A stretch of 64,000 bases of DNA, from assembly GCA_965153455.1 (NCBI GenBank), contig OZ234497.1, forward strand, positions 4,960,001-5,024,000. Direction: 5' to 3'. The notes beneath the pieces were generated by a model, which was not told the DNA's origin, made no database searches, and saw only the letters and a program-made list of their open reading frames with translations. The translations under genes and the position numbers were made by a program. Each line of letters begins with the position of its first letter. The stretch's first letter is position 1. Source of the DNA: Sphagnum compactum. Lineage: Eukaryota; Bryophyta; Sphagnopsida; Sphagnales. Shown here piece after piece: positions 34,799-46,461 of the stretch.

Positions 34799-35946
34799 AT
34801 GTCTTCCTCCTCCGTTGTCTCCACTAGTGACTCATCCTCCTCTAATGAAGGCACATCAGCTCATACGCAGGCAGAGGTGTCTCATTCTCCTCGTGGTCCA
34901 CCTCGGCAGCTTTGCCAATGCACCAAGTGTGTTGGTCAGATTTCACAAAAGTCATATGTTTGTGCTCAACACATTCAGCGATTTGGGCGTCATCGTGGTC
35001 TTACCCCAGGAGCTTCTTCATCTCATGTGGTAAGTGTCATTTTACCATTGTCATTTTTCCTCTTTGATACATGTTATTTTTCATGAAATCCTCTTTGAAA
35101 CTATTTTCACTTCCATGGTTTGTTGTGGTTTTTTGAATGTAATAGGGTTCCCGTATGACACCACCACCCTATGTTCTATCACAAGGGGTTTTAGCTGCCA
35201 TAAGAAATGCACTTTCGCATGCATTTGCTGTAGGGATTGGTACCTCTCATGAGGCCAGTAAGCCACATCATGAGGCAAGGCCATGTGTGCCCTCCATTAG
35301 GCAGCGATCCAAAGCACAACGTCCAAGTGAGGGTCATGCTAGGACTATTGTTGAGGGCAGATGGGGTATGTGTGAGTTCACTGGCAAATGTGCCAATATT
35401 ATCCAGTCATGGAACCCTGCAGTTCTTGGGTTGCTTGATAGTTTGCCCTATGATGAGGAGGTTGTGGTTTGGGGTAGACGATGGATTGTTAAGACCTCTA
35501 CACTTGGAGAGAAGCATGGCTATGGAGTATATGCTTGTGAGGACATCATTGTAGAGGATTCAGCTAGTTGTTGTAGAGAGGGTCCTACTTTGTTCCCTTA
35601 TGGTGGGCCTATCTATAAGAGAAGACATTGGAACATGATCCTCACACAACATCCTGAGTGGAAGACCTTTGCTCTTGAGATGGACACATTTGCTGGTAGC
35701 ACTAGGAGGCATAGTGATGGGAGGGTGATAGATGGAGACCCCATACGTTCTGGAAACATTGCTGGTTTCATCAATTGTACGGTGGGGACTCGGCCTAAGC
35801 GTAGGGCTAATTGTGAGTGGGTTTTTGTTGAGGGACCTCCTCTAGCACCATATGGCTAGATTTATCATGAAGACCATTGCCTGGTTATAGCTACTAGGAC
35901 CATCAGATCAGGAGATGAGTTATTTACACACTATGAGTGGAATTAG
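34799..35946 (+). CDS. Transposon-borne SET-domain protein, one in-frame stop
   Basis: Exon 1 (34799-35029, MSSSSVVSTSDSSSS) ends at GTAAGT with phase 0 and carries a cysteine cluster CQCTKCVGQISQKSYVC that looks metal-binding. Exon 2 (35146-35946) follows an AATAG acceptor. It contains a SET-domain layout: GYGVYACEDIIVEDS, a FPYGGPIY strand, GNIAGFINCTVG with ANCEW at the place of the N-H-S-C cofactor-binding motif (C replaces H), and, after an in-frame TAG at 35857-35859, HCLVIATRTIRSGDELF and THYEW, the GEEL-Y-W motif. SET proteins transfer methyl groups from S-adenosylmethionine to lysine, usually on histones. The TAG would cut off the last catalytic motif, so this copy is probably inactive. 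Whether it belongs to the element family generally is not visible here. Confidence 0.65.
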
Positions 35947-36113
35947 GATTCCACCATTTCTGAACTATGTACTTTGTTTAAGACATAACATACCATATTT
36001 ATATACATGCATTTTGGCATTTTTTATTTATAATGTAATATGCAACTATGCTTGGTATATAGTTAAGATCTTCTGGATTTGGTATTGCATAGAATATTCG
36101 GCCTTCTGAAGAC

Positions 36114-39100
36114 ATGCTGCCACGGAGGTTGAGAGCAACATATCGGGAAATGGGCATGCCACACAAATCAGACTCTTCATCAACTCATTCTTCATCAAAT
36201 GACTTGTCTGCTCATGATGAAGGTGTCTCTCAACCAGTTCAGGAAGCACCACTGCCTGCAAACCAAGAACAAGCGATGGATGACTTCATGGTTGACTGGT
36301 TTGGACTTGACATAGTTGATGATATGTCTGGCAACCCACATGATGAAGGAGCCAATGCAGATGATCCACGTCATCAACATACTGCCCAGGGACAACGGCA
36401 GTGGCAAGAGGCGGAGGCACATGCTCAAACACCTATTTTTCAAGGTGCAAGGTTAAGTCGTTTAGCAGCCATACTGGGGTTGTTAAACATCCAAGCAAAA
36501 CACAAGGCAAGCAATACTATGTTGTCAGACATTTTCCAGTATTGTCATAGCCTCTTGCTGCCTAAGGAAAATGTTTTGCCAGGATCTTGGAAGGAGGCTA
36601 AAAAAATCTTATCCTCCATAGGCATGGAGTATCAAATTGTCCATGCATGTGTTAATGACTGCATGCTATTTCATGGGAACAATGCCCATTTAATGGAGTG
36701 CAGTACATGTGAAGAGGCTCGATATGATCCTCACATGCTTACAGAGAAGGTGCCCAGGAAATCAGTAAGGTGGTTTCCCATTATTCCTCGCTTGCTGCAC
36801 ATGTATCGATGTACAGACTTGGCCGAGTTAATGGTTTGGCATAAGAAACATCGATCAGAGCCTGGTGTTATGAGGTTACCGGTTGACTCTCCTGCTCACA
36901 AGCATGTGGAGTCAACATGGCCAGAGTTTGAGCGTGACCCTAGGCATGTGAGGTTGGGGTTAGCATCAGATGGTGTTAGTCCACATTCACTTGGAGGAAA
37001 GGGATGACCTACCTCTGTTTGGCTAGTTGTTGTCATGAATTACAACCTTCCTCCGTGGTTGTCTATGAAAAAAAGATTTTTGCTGCTTTCTCTTATTATC
37101 CCAGGGCCAAGTAAGGTGAAAAACCTAAACACCTACTTAGCACTAATGGTCGATGAGCTCAAAACGCTGTGGGATGGAGTATGGGCATATGATGGGAGGA
37201 AGACCACTGGAGGAATACCACGTGTATTCAAGTTGAGGGCAATCTGCATGTGGACAATGCATGATTATTCTGGTAAGAAATCATGCACATGCCTCTATAT
37301 ATTTTTTTATTATTATGTTTTGTGATTATTTGTTGTTCTAATATTCAGTTTTTCTACAATCAGGGTTTGGTTTTGTAAGTGGGCTGCAAACTCAAGGCTA
37401 CAAGGCTTGCTCTACATGTGGCCCAAGTTTGGAGGACATGGCTAAATACTCAAGCCATCTTCGCAAAATTGTTTACCTTGGCCATACAAAGTTTCTTCCA
37501 CTGGGACATGATATGAGATCAGACCCACTTTTATTTTCATCTTTTGACATGCCTTATGGTGATGAGCGTGATATTCCAAGAAGCTACCACTTTTGCATAT
37601 TGGAGGGATGTGGCCAATAAAGTTATTGACCCAAATGATTCTATGGTGTTTGAGGGTAGTGGATTGACAAGGTGGGGTATACTCAACAGCTTGCCCTACT
37701 GGGGTGAGCTAAAAATACGTCATCTCTTGGACCCCATGCACATTGAGGGAAATGTGGGAAAGGCTATCATAAAACAGCTCTATGGAGAGAAGGACAGTAA
37801 CTTTAGGGAGGCCTGTGAGGATTTTGAGAGGCATCCCGATGTGTGGATTATTGTTGATCCTAACACAGGTATTGAGCAGCGACCATCATCTCCATGGACA
37901 CTTACTACACAGGAAAGAAAAGACTTTCGAAATCGCATAGGAGAGATGCGATTCCCTACAGGTTTGAACTTTGATGGCAAGGGTTGAATTTAGAAGTACT
38001 CTGTTGCTTTTATTTATATTTAAATCTGTATGCCTTATATTGGAAAAAGAGTTTGAAGTATAGAATGCTATCTGTTGGATGTCTAGATATTACCTACAGA
38101 ATTAATTCAGCTGACCACATTCATGTTGAATAATAGCAATGTCATGGAAGAGTGGACATTAGATCCAAATCCTTATTCTTCTCCACTGAGTCGTCCAACT
38201 TTGACTTGGTTTTGTTCCTTTTGTAATGCAGACTCTTCCATGACTACTTCCTCTTTTTCTTTTGCTCTGCCTTTTGTTTACGAGCTCTTTTCTTGTAAAC
38301 ATATTTTTCATCTATAAAATTTATATAGGCATCTTCTTAATTGTTTGATTTTTGGTTTCTTGTTTCGGCAACCACAATTCCTTCTCTCTCTCCAATCCCT
38401 CATTCTTATGTTTATATCTATTAATGCCTTCTGATATGCATGGTCTATGTCATTCCATGCCTCCTCTTTTTTCTTTGGTTCTTGGCATTCCCATTGTAGA
38501 GTTTTCCATTCAACCATCCTCTTCTTTGGTTCCTTATTTTCTATGGTTAGCTCCAACATTTTTACATTAACTCTTTCGTGTGTCTCCATATTCTATTTTT
38601 TCCAATTCGTTGTACATTTTCTATACTTCACATATCCTTCATGCTCCTCCTTCATTTGCTTCATTAATCCCTATTTCTTTCCTTCCATTATGGTTAATCT
38701 ATTTTTTAATGACTACATTTCTAAACCCAAATTATCCACCATTAGACTAATAATTGCCATTGTTTGAAACATTTCAACAATTTTGTTACCTTCTGACATA
38801 CGTGTTTTGATGGCACCAGTCAAACGGTCTTCCTCCTCTTCTCTTTCCTCCATCCAGACATGAGGACATGATGGATCTATAGTGGCCAAGATGTTGGTGC
38901 AATAAAACATGCTCTCTGCTACCAAGTGTCCTGTTGCCATGCTTCCCTCCACTCGTGCATGGTTACGGACATAACCCTTTAATACTGCCATATATCTTTC
39001 AAGCCAATACATCCACCGACAATGCACAGGATCAGCAATGGCTATCTCATCCACAAGGTGAACTAAGTAAATGCACTTGACAATCAAAAAATGATGGAGG

Positions 39101-40134
39101 GAAGGCCTTTTCCAACTTGCATACCACCTCTGCTGCTATTACCCTCATACCCATCTCAACAGATATCCCAGTGACCAAAATACTTTTGTATAATTTTATG
39201 GATCCTTGTTGCAGGTTATGGAGCTAATCTTCAAAAAGCTTTTGGTAGGGACGATGACCACAAGTGGCCAAGGTATCTCAAGACACATGACTATCATCGT
39301 TTACTGCAGCACATATTGCCTATGGCAATAATTGGCTTAGCCAGTGCAGAAGTACAAGATGCTATGAGAATGCCAAAAGTATGAGTGGGAGATCAAGGAT
39401 TTTTCCTACGTTTCATAAGTACATGAAAGAGAAGTTGGCTGAAGTGGATCAATTGTTGGCATAAGGAGAAAGTATAACATGTTTTCCAGAGATCACAGAT
39501 GATGTTCGCACCATTGTTCATGGACCACTAGGAGTTGTGACAACACGTTCAGCAATGTGGACACAAGGAAGACATTTCAGGTATTTATTTTTTCTATTTC
39601 ATTAGGCATATTAACTCATCTTCACATGCCTAACACAATATTAATTTCAGGATTTCCAGTTTGGATGAAAAGAGGGGCCGCACCTTTGACTGTGGAGTTC
39701 AAGGGCAATTCATTCAGGACTCTAGAAGCAGTCGGCATGACAGGAATATTGTTCGAGATATTATGCCACATTATGGAAAGCTGGAAGAGATCTTGGTGGT
39801 ATCTTATGATGCACATTCAAAGTTTGAAGAGTATGTGTTTAAGTGCAAGTGGTTTAAAGTGAACCTTGCTGGTGCAAATTGCACTGTAGTTCAGGATGAG
39901 TGCGGGCACACACGGTTTAAGACATCTGCCACCAGTTATCAGCCATCTCATTGGCAAACTTCAGAGCCATTTACTTTTCCCAGTCATGTAGAACAATGTT
40001 TTTATCTTCCTTATCCCCCAAACCCAGAGGAGTGGTCATTTGTTGTCACATATGTGCCACGGTCCCGTTCTATTCTAGGTGAGAAACCAGAGGTTGTGTT
40101 TACAACCTCTGAGGTGGATGATGACCACGTATAA
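36114..40134 (+). pseudogene. TNP2-type (En/Spm) transposase, broken
   Basis: Exon a (36114-37272) has the TNP2 core: KNVLPGSWKEA-like start, then CVNDCMLFHG, CSTCEEARYDP, VRWFPIIPRL, GVMRLPVDSPAHKH and VRLGLASDGVSP. An in-frame TGA at 37005-37007 stands where TGG is expected (GKG-stop-PTSVW); NYNLPPWLSMKK and YDGRKTTGG follow. Exon b (37364-37985, split-codon phase agrees) has CSTCGPSLEDM and, after a one-base loss near 37580, YWGELKIRHLLDPMHIE. Exon c (39215-39580) gives KTHDYHRLLQHILP, a TAA, then GPLGVVTTRSAMW. The last exon (39651-40134) holds the C-terminal VFKCKWFKV and EQCFYLPYP. Codon use and motifs are intact between lesions, so inactivation is fairly recent. The DUF4218 part is missing from its normal place. 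Confidence 0.82.
38308..39170 (-). pseudogene. Inverted TNP2 fragment (DUF4218) with coiled-coil tail
   Basis: On the minus strand a frame reads KLEKAFPPSFFDCQVHL, shifts by one base, then HLVDEIAIADPVHCRWMYW, LERYMAVLKGYVRNHARVEG and HLVAESMFYCTNIL. This is the DUF4218 region that normally lies between the KTHDYH and C-terminal parts of TNP2. It stands in reverse orientation, upstream of exon c. Further on (38767-38308) comes a charged, glutamate/lysine-rich sequence (EWKTLQWECQEPKKKEEAW) of coiled-coil character, broken by stops. Either a local rearrangement moved and inverted this exon or a fragment of a related element is nested here. Confidence 0.65.
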
Positions 40135-40403
40135 TGTACTACTCATTATTTTTATGCAAATTGCCATTGAGGCTTGTGGTTCTATATTACTGCACAATGT
40201 TCATTATGTCATTTTCGCCTATTCTGCTCCATTGTGTAATTTTATTTTTAAGAATAGGAGCATTGCTATGCGTACTTTACTGATATTTTCACTCGGTCTA
40301 CCAAGGCAAAATAAATTATAATAATGGTTAAGTGGATTTATTGCTTCCATTTGGTCTAAAAGATTTTTTATTTTTTTAATGGCGTTTTGGGAATCAGATG
40401 ACA

Positions 40404-40872
40404 TTGCGAAACCTTTTGCGAAACTTCCTTCTCCAGTAACCCTTTCAGTAATTTGCGAGCTAACGCACATCGCAACTTGCGATACGTCCACCACCGGAAA
40501 GTTTTGTAAAAATTTGTGATGAGGTTTGCGATACATATTCAAACGCAAAATGCGAGGCGCCGAATAACGCAAGCTTGCGATGTCTTGTGACTCTCAAAGT
40601 TTGTAGCGATACTTTGTGTATTGTAAAATGTGCGATGTTTTGAGTATGATTAAATGTTGCGAAGTGTGGAATATCGCTAAGGTGGACGGAGACTGAGCGG
40701 GTCGCAAAGTTTTGTTTGTGGTATATGTCGCAAAAGTGCTGCGATGAAATAAGGTACATTATAAATTAGCGATGGGTGGTGCACCACAAGTTGCGATGCA
40801 TGTCGCATCGCAAATATGGCAGGTTGTTTTTGCTTCGCAAACCCTTCAGGTTTTTTGTTTGGCCCTTCGCAA
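40404..40872. repeat. GCGA-motif cluster 3, right subterminal region
   Basis: About twenty copies of TTGCGAT, TTCGCAA, GCGAAAC and related words in both orientations within 470 bp, directly inside the right junction of the transposon. The density and position match subterminal motif arrays of CACTA elements. Confidence 0.7.
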
Positions 40873-43559
40873 AAATGCACAATATGTAGTAATGACCCCT
40901 GAAATTCACTAAAAAACACTACTTCATAATCGTTCACCCATCTTAAACTTATGTGGATACCAAAACACATGATTAATTTCTTATGACATTCACTCCTTTG
41001 ATTATTTGTTTCAATGAAACAAACAAATATGTAAAGTATTTATCTTATTTTGATTAAAAGAATGAAAATAAACTTCATAAAATAATTTTTTTATATTATT
41101 GAAAGTTTGAATCTTCATATCTTAATAATAAAAATTGTTGAAAGTATGGGTAGTGTCTTAAATTCAATTATGGCTTGTGGCAAGGGATGAACCACTATTG
41201 TTGGGCTACCACATAAATCAGGATTGCAAGTTCATTGAATTAATTGAATGTGTTGTCATTTTTCACAACCTTGCCTAAAAAATAAGGGATACAAATTGAT
41301 CTAAAGTTGTCTTTTGCTTAAAGTGTAGATGAATGCCCCTATACCATATTGTTTGTCAAACACAAGATTACATACTAAAGTATATATATTTAGTGGAGCA
41401 CATTGCACTAGTTATAAATTAACAAGAAAATAACTTAAATGAAGAAGTTATCCTTCATTCTTCTATGTATAGCAAGTTAAAATAATCTATGTTTGTGTTA
41501 TGATAGACAAATGCAAAATTGGGTTATCATTAATTAATTTGGAAACCACTATATTTCTTAAAATATTATGTTATAAGCAAATTCAATTTTTGATTGGATT
41601 GGATGCAGGAGACAAGGAACACAACAAACATTAGGGACAATGATTCAAATCATTGAAGATCTTTTAATAGGTCTCCAACAAGCCTTCAATCCCATTTTCT
41701 AGAGTGAAAGGAAATGAGAAGAATTGTGTTTATGGGCAAGAAGGCCATGAAAGGGGATTATTATGTGGAGTTCCTTTACCCCGATGCAAAAGACATGGCT
41801 ATGATTGTAGGAATTGGCATCAATAGGGCCAAGGTGGTGGCCACCAATCACTTTGATGTGATGATGATAAAGGTCAAGGATGAGAAAGCTTGGACAAACT
41901 TGTGGAATTCTAATTTTTTTGTACCAATGGCCATCTTTCTACTAAACTCCCCAACAGAAAGAGAGTGCATTGCATAATCCAACTTGACATTGAAAAATCC
42001 ATCAAGAAGCTTAGGGGTTGGATTGACAAGGAATGATGGTATTGTGCATGTGGAAGGTAGCAACACATTGCAAGGTGATCAACACATTTCCCCCTTGATC
42101 TTGGATTTAGCTGAACACATGGAACTTATAAGGGAAAATTTCATATCAACAAGCATGGTAGTCTTTGAAGCTAGATCAAGTAGTGGATCTATTGATGATG
42201 GAAGAAGTCCTGGAGGGGAACTACAAAGAAGGAGAAATCCTGGAGCATTCAAGAGTTGTGTGCAACCATGTATAATTTGTATTAAAGACTACAACAACAG
42301 TGAAGAGAATGAAGGAAATACTACTTTTCTTGTCGAAGATCCTTTTGATTCTCCCCCTTCTTCTTCCTCAATGGGTGCAAAGGTGAGCAAGGACATCATT
42401 ACAATTTGAGGGCAATCAAGGAGAAAGAATCTTGGATGAAAAAGTGGTCAATCAATAGATGAAAATGAGATTGGAGAACATGGTGAAACATCTGGGCCTT
42501 CATATGTGATTAGAGGACAATCAACAAGAATCAATGTTGGAAAAACAAGTGGTCTACCACAAGATGAGAGAAAGGTTGGTGGGAATGATAATGAACCATC
42601 TAGATTAGCATCAGACAATCCTATTGATAATCCCCCATTTTCCTTACAAGAAGAAGTAGAAGGAAAAAAGTTTGTGACTATTTATCCAAGAGGAGCTAGC
42701 ATTTTCTTCAATAGATCTACTCAAAACTTTGATATATCAAAGGACCATTTGAAGAATGTTATTATCAATCCTATCTTGGAATTCAAGTTTGAATTGGAAG
42801 GAAAACATGGTAAGACCATCACCACCACAATGGAGACAAAATGTAGTTTTGGAGAGGATAATTATCAGAATATAGTAAAAATTTCCTTGAAATGTGAAGA
42901 GACACAAAATCCTCCCAGGTTGACAAAAGACAAAGTTGATAAGTTGGAGTCAATGAAAAAGATAGTAATAATCACGTCGAACACTTCAAATTCTTTACTC
43001 AATGGAGGATTGGTTACAATTAGGTTAATAATATTGGAGAATTAATTGGGAGTAAACCTAACTCACACACACACAATTGGGATAGGTCTTTCACATGCAC
43101 ACACTATTGAAACTATTATGGATGAATTTGATGGTTTCGACGTGAGTCAAAAATCACAAGACAATAAGATGATCTATTGATTTAACTACCATCAACAATC
43201 TTTGGACCATGCAATTGTTCAATTTCATGATATTGGTTTCCCCAAAATTTGTAAGACCTTTGAGCTAAGCATCATTGGTGAATGGCATGTATCAAAAACT
43301 GATGTCAACAAATGTGCAGTGTATAGGTTTGAAGTGGAAAGAAGGTTTTTTTCCATCAAAGACTTGATGTAATCATACAAGGATGCAACTTCCAACCTTC
43401 GATCTATCCCACAACAATACGAGGTTTGTTTAGAAGTGAATCATGTAATGTTGCATATACATAATTACTAAACATCACAACTACTTGACGGAATTGGCAT
43501 TTAGGATTTACCAGATGTCATCAAAGCACACCTTGCAAATTGATCATATCACCTATTTT

Positions 43560-45290
43560 TGGAAGGAAAATCAATTGATTTGGACCAAAAAACAGTGTTA
43601 AAAGGAGAGCTCCTGATTTGGAAAACCAAGAATCAGGCTAGGGACGAAGGTAGAGTCCAACTCAAGGATTCAATTTGCTTCAAATCAGTCCAAATTGGTT
43701 CTTAATAAATTGGACCCTGGACCTTCATCTAAAGTGGGCCTCAGCTTATTGTTATGTTTGATTGAAGATTTAAATTGCTTTCAATCTTGATACACTTCAT
43801 GGTATGGTTGGCTCAAGGACTTGTTTATTTTGGTTTTGGTAGAGGAGCAAACACCCACACTCTTGTGTATTTAATTCAAGCATGTGAGAGTATGCCAAAA
43901 AAATAAAATTCATCAATGCATGTTAATAAGTCTGACATGGTGAAACTTTTCCATTCAGAATGCCACTTCAATCAAATGAGATGAGAAAATTTGAACTAGG
44001 TCAGCTACAAAATTGCACACTAGATCAGGTTAGGATGATGAGCACAGGGTTAATTAGAGACATGCGCGAAATTTCTAAACAATTAGAGCATAATGACAAT
44101 GAGTTTCAAGTAACATAAGAACATTATTATAACAAGTTGTGTTATACACAATGGCCTTGCTTTTTATTTAATATCGACAATTGATATTGTATGATAAATT
44201 GGTCGTAACTAGAGAAAAAATAAAAAATAAATCTGTTTTAATGTACATTTTCATGTTGGTGTAAAACAAAAAATGTGATGATTTTTATTTTTATTTTAGC
44301 ATCACATTGGTTATGAGAAAGCTAAAAGGGATCTCACGTTAAATGATGGCATGTTCTAGGAACCTATCTAAACATGTAAAAAATATTACCAAACCAAAAC
44401 CAATGGGAAAATGTTCCAACATGATTTTCAATTTTTTGCAAATCTAATGACTTTTTTCTCAAAAAAAAATCAAATATTCCCTTTCATAATTATTTTCCAC
44501 ATTTGTGCAAAATTTCAAACCAAAAAAAAGAACTAGTCGTCACATGTGTATTTGAATGTTTTCAATCACATTGTCACTTTTGAAAAAATTACATGAATTT
44601 TTGCATATGATGGGTGCAATAACTATTTTTTTTATAAATAGTATAATATTTAATATTGTGGATTATGGATTGGTGACAAAGTTGCTTGGGGCTGGGTGCA
44701 TGTTTGAGGAGGTGGCAGAGAAAAACAATTGTCAAAAGATGAATGTGAATTTTTTCCAACCAAATTATTAGGATGAATCATCTCATCTAGTTTCTAGGGG
44801 GCGAAATCACTTGAAGGTACTGTACTCCATAATGATTCTCAACACAATATTACAACAAAGATGTTGCAATAGTGAACCAAAACATCAGTATTTGAATCAA
44901 GCAACTTACCATGTGATGACTTTACCCTTCATGGCAAGTTCTAATAATAAGTGGGTGGTTGCATAATGCTTCTGCCCTAAATGACATTCATAAAGCTTAT
45001 AAATATTCAACATGTATCAAATTGGAAACACATGGTGGTTAGCATGGCGAAGCCCAAGTAGATACTTCAGTTATGCCAGGAATGTTTCTATAGTGGACTC
45101 CACATGACCTTAGAATATAGGGATATCAAACTTTTGTCCCATTTTGTAGTGCATCACAACGGCACAATGTCTCTAACCAAAGGGCTGGTTGTGTGTCAGG
45201 CACCTTATGATCACTTCTTAAACCTTAACCTTGTCTGGATACGGATCACAAGGGTTATGGTATTAGTTTAGAAAATATACACAAATTGGT
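43560..45290. other. Intergenic sequence after HNL copy A
   Basis: No supported gene. A segment at about 43705-43745 (GGACCCTGGACCTTCATC) resembles, inverted, 25010-25050, so both may be ends of one dispersed repeat family. Confidence 0.4.
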
Positions 45291-45298
45291 GTACAATA

Positions 45299-45698
45299 GA
45301 GATATCCATAAAGTCACCCTCTCTTTGGGCCTGCTTTCACCCCCCCTAACCCCTCTTTTAGTGGTATACATAAAACAAGGAAATTTTATTAAATCTCAGT
45401 ATGAAATGCTGAAACTCATTACAAAATGCTGAATCTCAGCATTTAATGCACAAGGTTTGAGAGCAATTATAGTAGCTGTACAGGTAGGAGCAGTGAAAAT
45501 CTATGTAGCAGTAGTGCAGGCGCTCAGGAAAACAGAAACACAGGATGAAACGCAAGAACCATCAAAACTGATGGTTTTTTGAGTTTCACAAGCCCCTCCT
45601 CTTGAATGGTAACGTACTTTTTTGCAGGTTTTTCTGGCATCGTGTATGACCAAACTCAGGGTACTGGTGCTGTCTTTTCCTGAAATTACCGATATCTC
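45299..45698. mobile_element. TA-flanked MITE, copy 2 (400 bp)
   Basis: Ends GAGATATCCATAA and TTACCGATATCTC with TA at 45297-45298 and 45699-45700. The inside matches 24289-24693 throughout, including AAATCTCAGTAT and TGTATGACCAAA. Confidence 0.82.
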
Positions 45699-45794
45699 TA
45701 ATGTATCTGGAATAACCTTCTTGCTAGGGTTATTCCACTTTTAAAATGTCCTCAAATTTGAAAAGAACAATCTCCTTATAAAGGGGAAAGAACT

Positions 45795-45882
45795 GCTTTG
45801 AGGCTCTTCATGGAGTCCGGGGCCCAGCCTGCTGGCACAGGCCCCCCAGGCTGGGCCCAGAATCTAGGAAGAGCCGCAAAGC
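45795..45882. ncRNA. GC-rich foldback hairpin, about 88 nt
   Basis: GCTTTGAGGCTCTTC (45795-45809) pairs with GAAGAGCCGCAAAGC (45868-45882) at 14 of 15 positions, and inside it GGGCCCAGCCTG (45820-45831) pairs perfectly with CAGGCTGGGCCC (45847-45858), leaving a 15-nt loop. Both strands would fold. Such a stem in otherwise AT-rich DNA could be a small-RNA precursor or a tiny foldback transposon. The uneven internal loops (10 and 9 nt) are compatible with a miRNA-like precursor, but nothing shows transcription. Confidence 0.4.
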
Positions 45883-46124
45883 TGTTCCTTGCCCTATACA
45901 TAGGTGTGCCCACAAGACTAGATCGTGCCCACATTACTTGGGGAATGGCCCACACTGGGTGCTACCCTCGTCGAATCCAAAGATTATAACATCTTGGAAA
46001 TTAAGAGCCTGGGACCAAAAATGAATATGGGAAAATCATGGATTTAATATAACTAGCAAATTCCTAGGGAAGTTAGTTCACCACACAAGAATCCCTAACA
46101 ATTGTCAATATAGAAGCCTTCTTA

Positions 46125-46461
46125 GAGCATCTCTGGCGGTGCTCATGTGATCCTGCACAATAAAAATGGATGAAGAAAATTCAACATATGCCGGTTTGAC
46201 TCAGGAAAATGGTTTTGGCTCAGCATAAATTACGCCTTACCTGGTAAAGGGCTCAGCAGCCCTGTCCACCTGCCACCAAGAGTGTAATAAATATGATCTA
46301 ACTGCTGCTCAGTGTTTCTGATTGGCCCATCATACTAATTGGTCCAGGTGGTTTGTAATTATATTCCCCCACCTATTTTCTGTCCCAGTTTCAGTTTTAT
46401 TGGTGGGGTTGCAAAAGAGTACATAACTAAACTTGGATGTGAAAATTAGCCGGAGATGCTC
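46125..46461. mobile_element. PIF/Harbinger-type (Tourist-like) MITE, 337 bp
   Basis: Ends GAGCATCTCTGGC and GCCGGAGATGCTC are inverted repeats flanked by TTA on each side (46122-46124 and 46462-46464). The GAGCATCTCC terminus and 3-bp TTA duplication are common in plant Tourist-like elements. Its interior matches each unit of the dimer at 14998-15630. Confidence 0.85.

Larger units (their letters stand above)
32605..40900. mobile_element. CACTA-like (En/Spm) transposon inserted in HNL copy A
   Basis: Comparison with copy B puts the junctions at 32604/32605 (inside the LRR exon) and 40900/40901 (inside the following intron). The 8296-bp insert encodes a TNP2-type transposase, an accessory DNA-binding protein and a SET-domain protein, and has clusters of GCGA-containing motifs resembling subterminal repeats of CACTA elements. 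About 984 bp of host sequence (55942-56925 in copy B) are missing, so this is not a clean insertion. No CACTA ends were found; the left end cuts through the last exon of the accessory gene, suggesting a deletion removed the left terminus together with host DNA. The insert is distinctly less AT-rich than the flanking gene. Confidence 0.82.
26913..43543 (+). pseudogene. Hydrolase-NBS-LRR (HNL) immune receptor gene, dead copy A
   Basis: All seven exons of the intact gene are recognisable: 26913-26957, 27193-27476, 27945-28195, 29315-29467, 29740-30782, 30933-32604 (cut off) and 41609-43543. Exon 2 has stops after KET and near DLGENA. Exon 3 reads GYSFGG instead of GHSFGG at the serine elbow and lacks about 150 bp. 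In exon 5 the P-loop lysine codon is TAG (29863-29865: GMGGIG-stop-TT), a 2-bp deletion lies near 30208, and GTT-GAA has become GTT-TAA at 30569-30571. The LRR exon has several stops and is broken by the transposon at 32605. Exon 7 has stops near 41700, 41975 and 42407. The gene cannot make a receptor. Splice sites are largely preserved, so decay began in an expressed gene. Confidence 0.9.
25430..43560 (+). repeat. Segmental duplication, copy A (HNL pseudogene segment)
   Basis: This segment corresponds in direct orientation to 47880-59590. Matching begins in the upstream flank (CCCCAAAAACAAAATTCTGTT near 25455 and 47918) and continues through all HNL exons and introns to just after the stop codon. 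Copy A carries an extra 8.3 kb of transposon and lacks about 1 kb at that point, about 150 bp in exon 3, the second LRR block and about 0.55 kb of the 5' flank. Confidence 0.85.
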
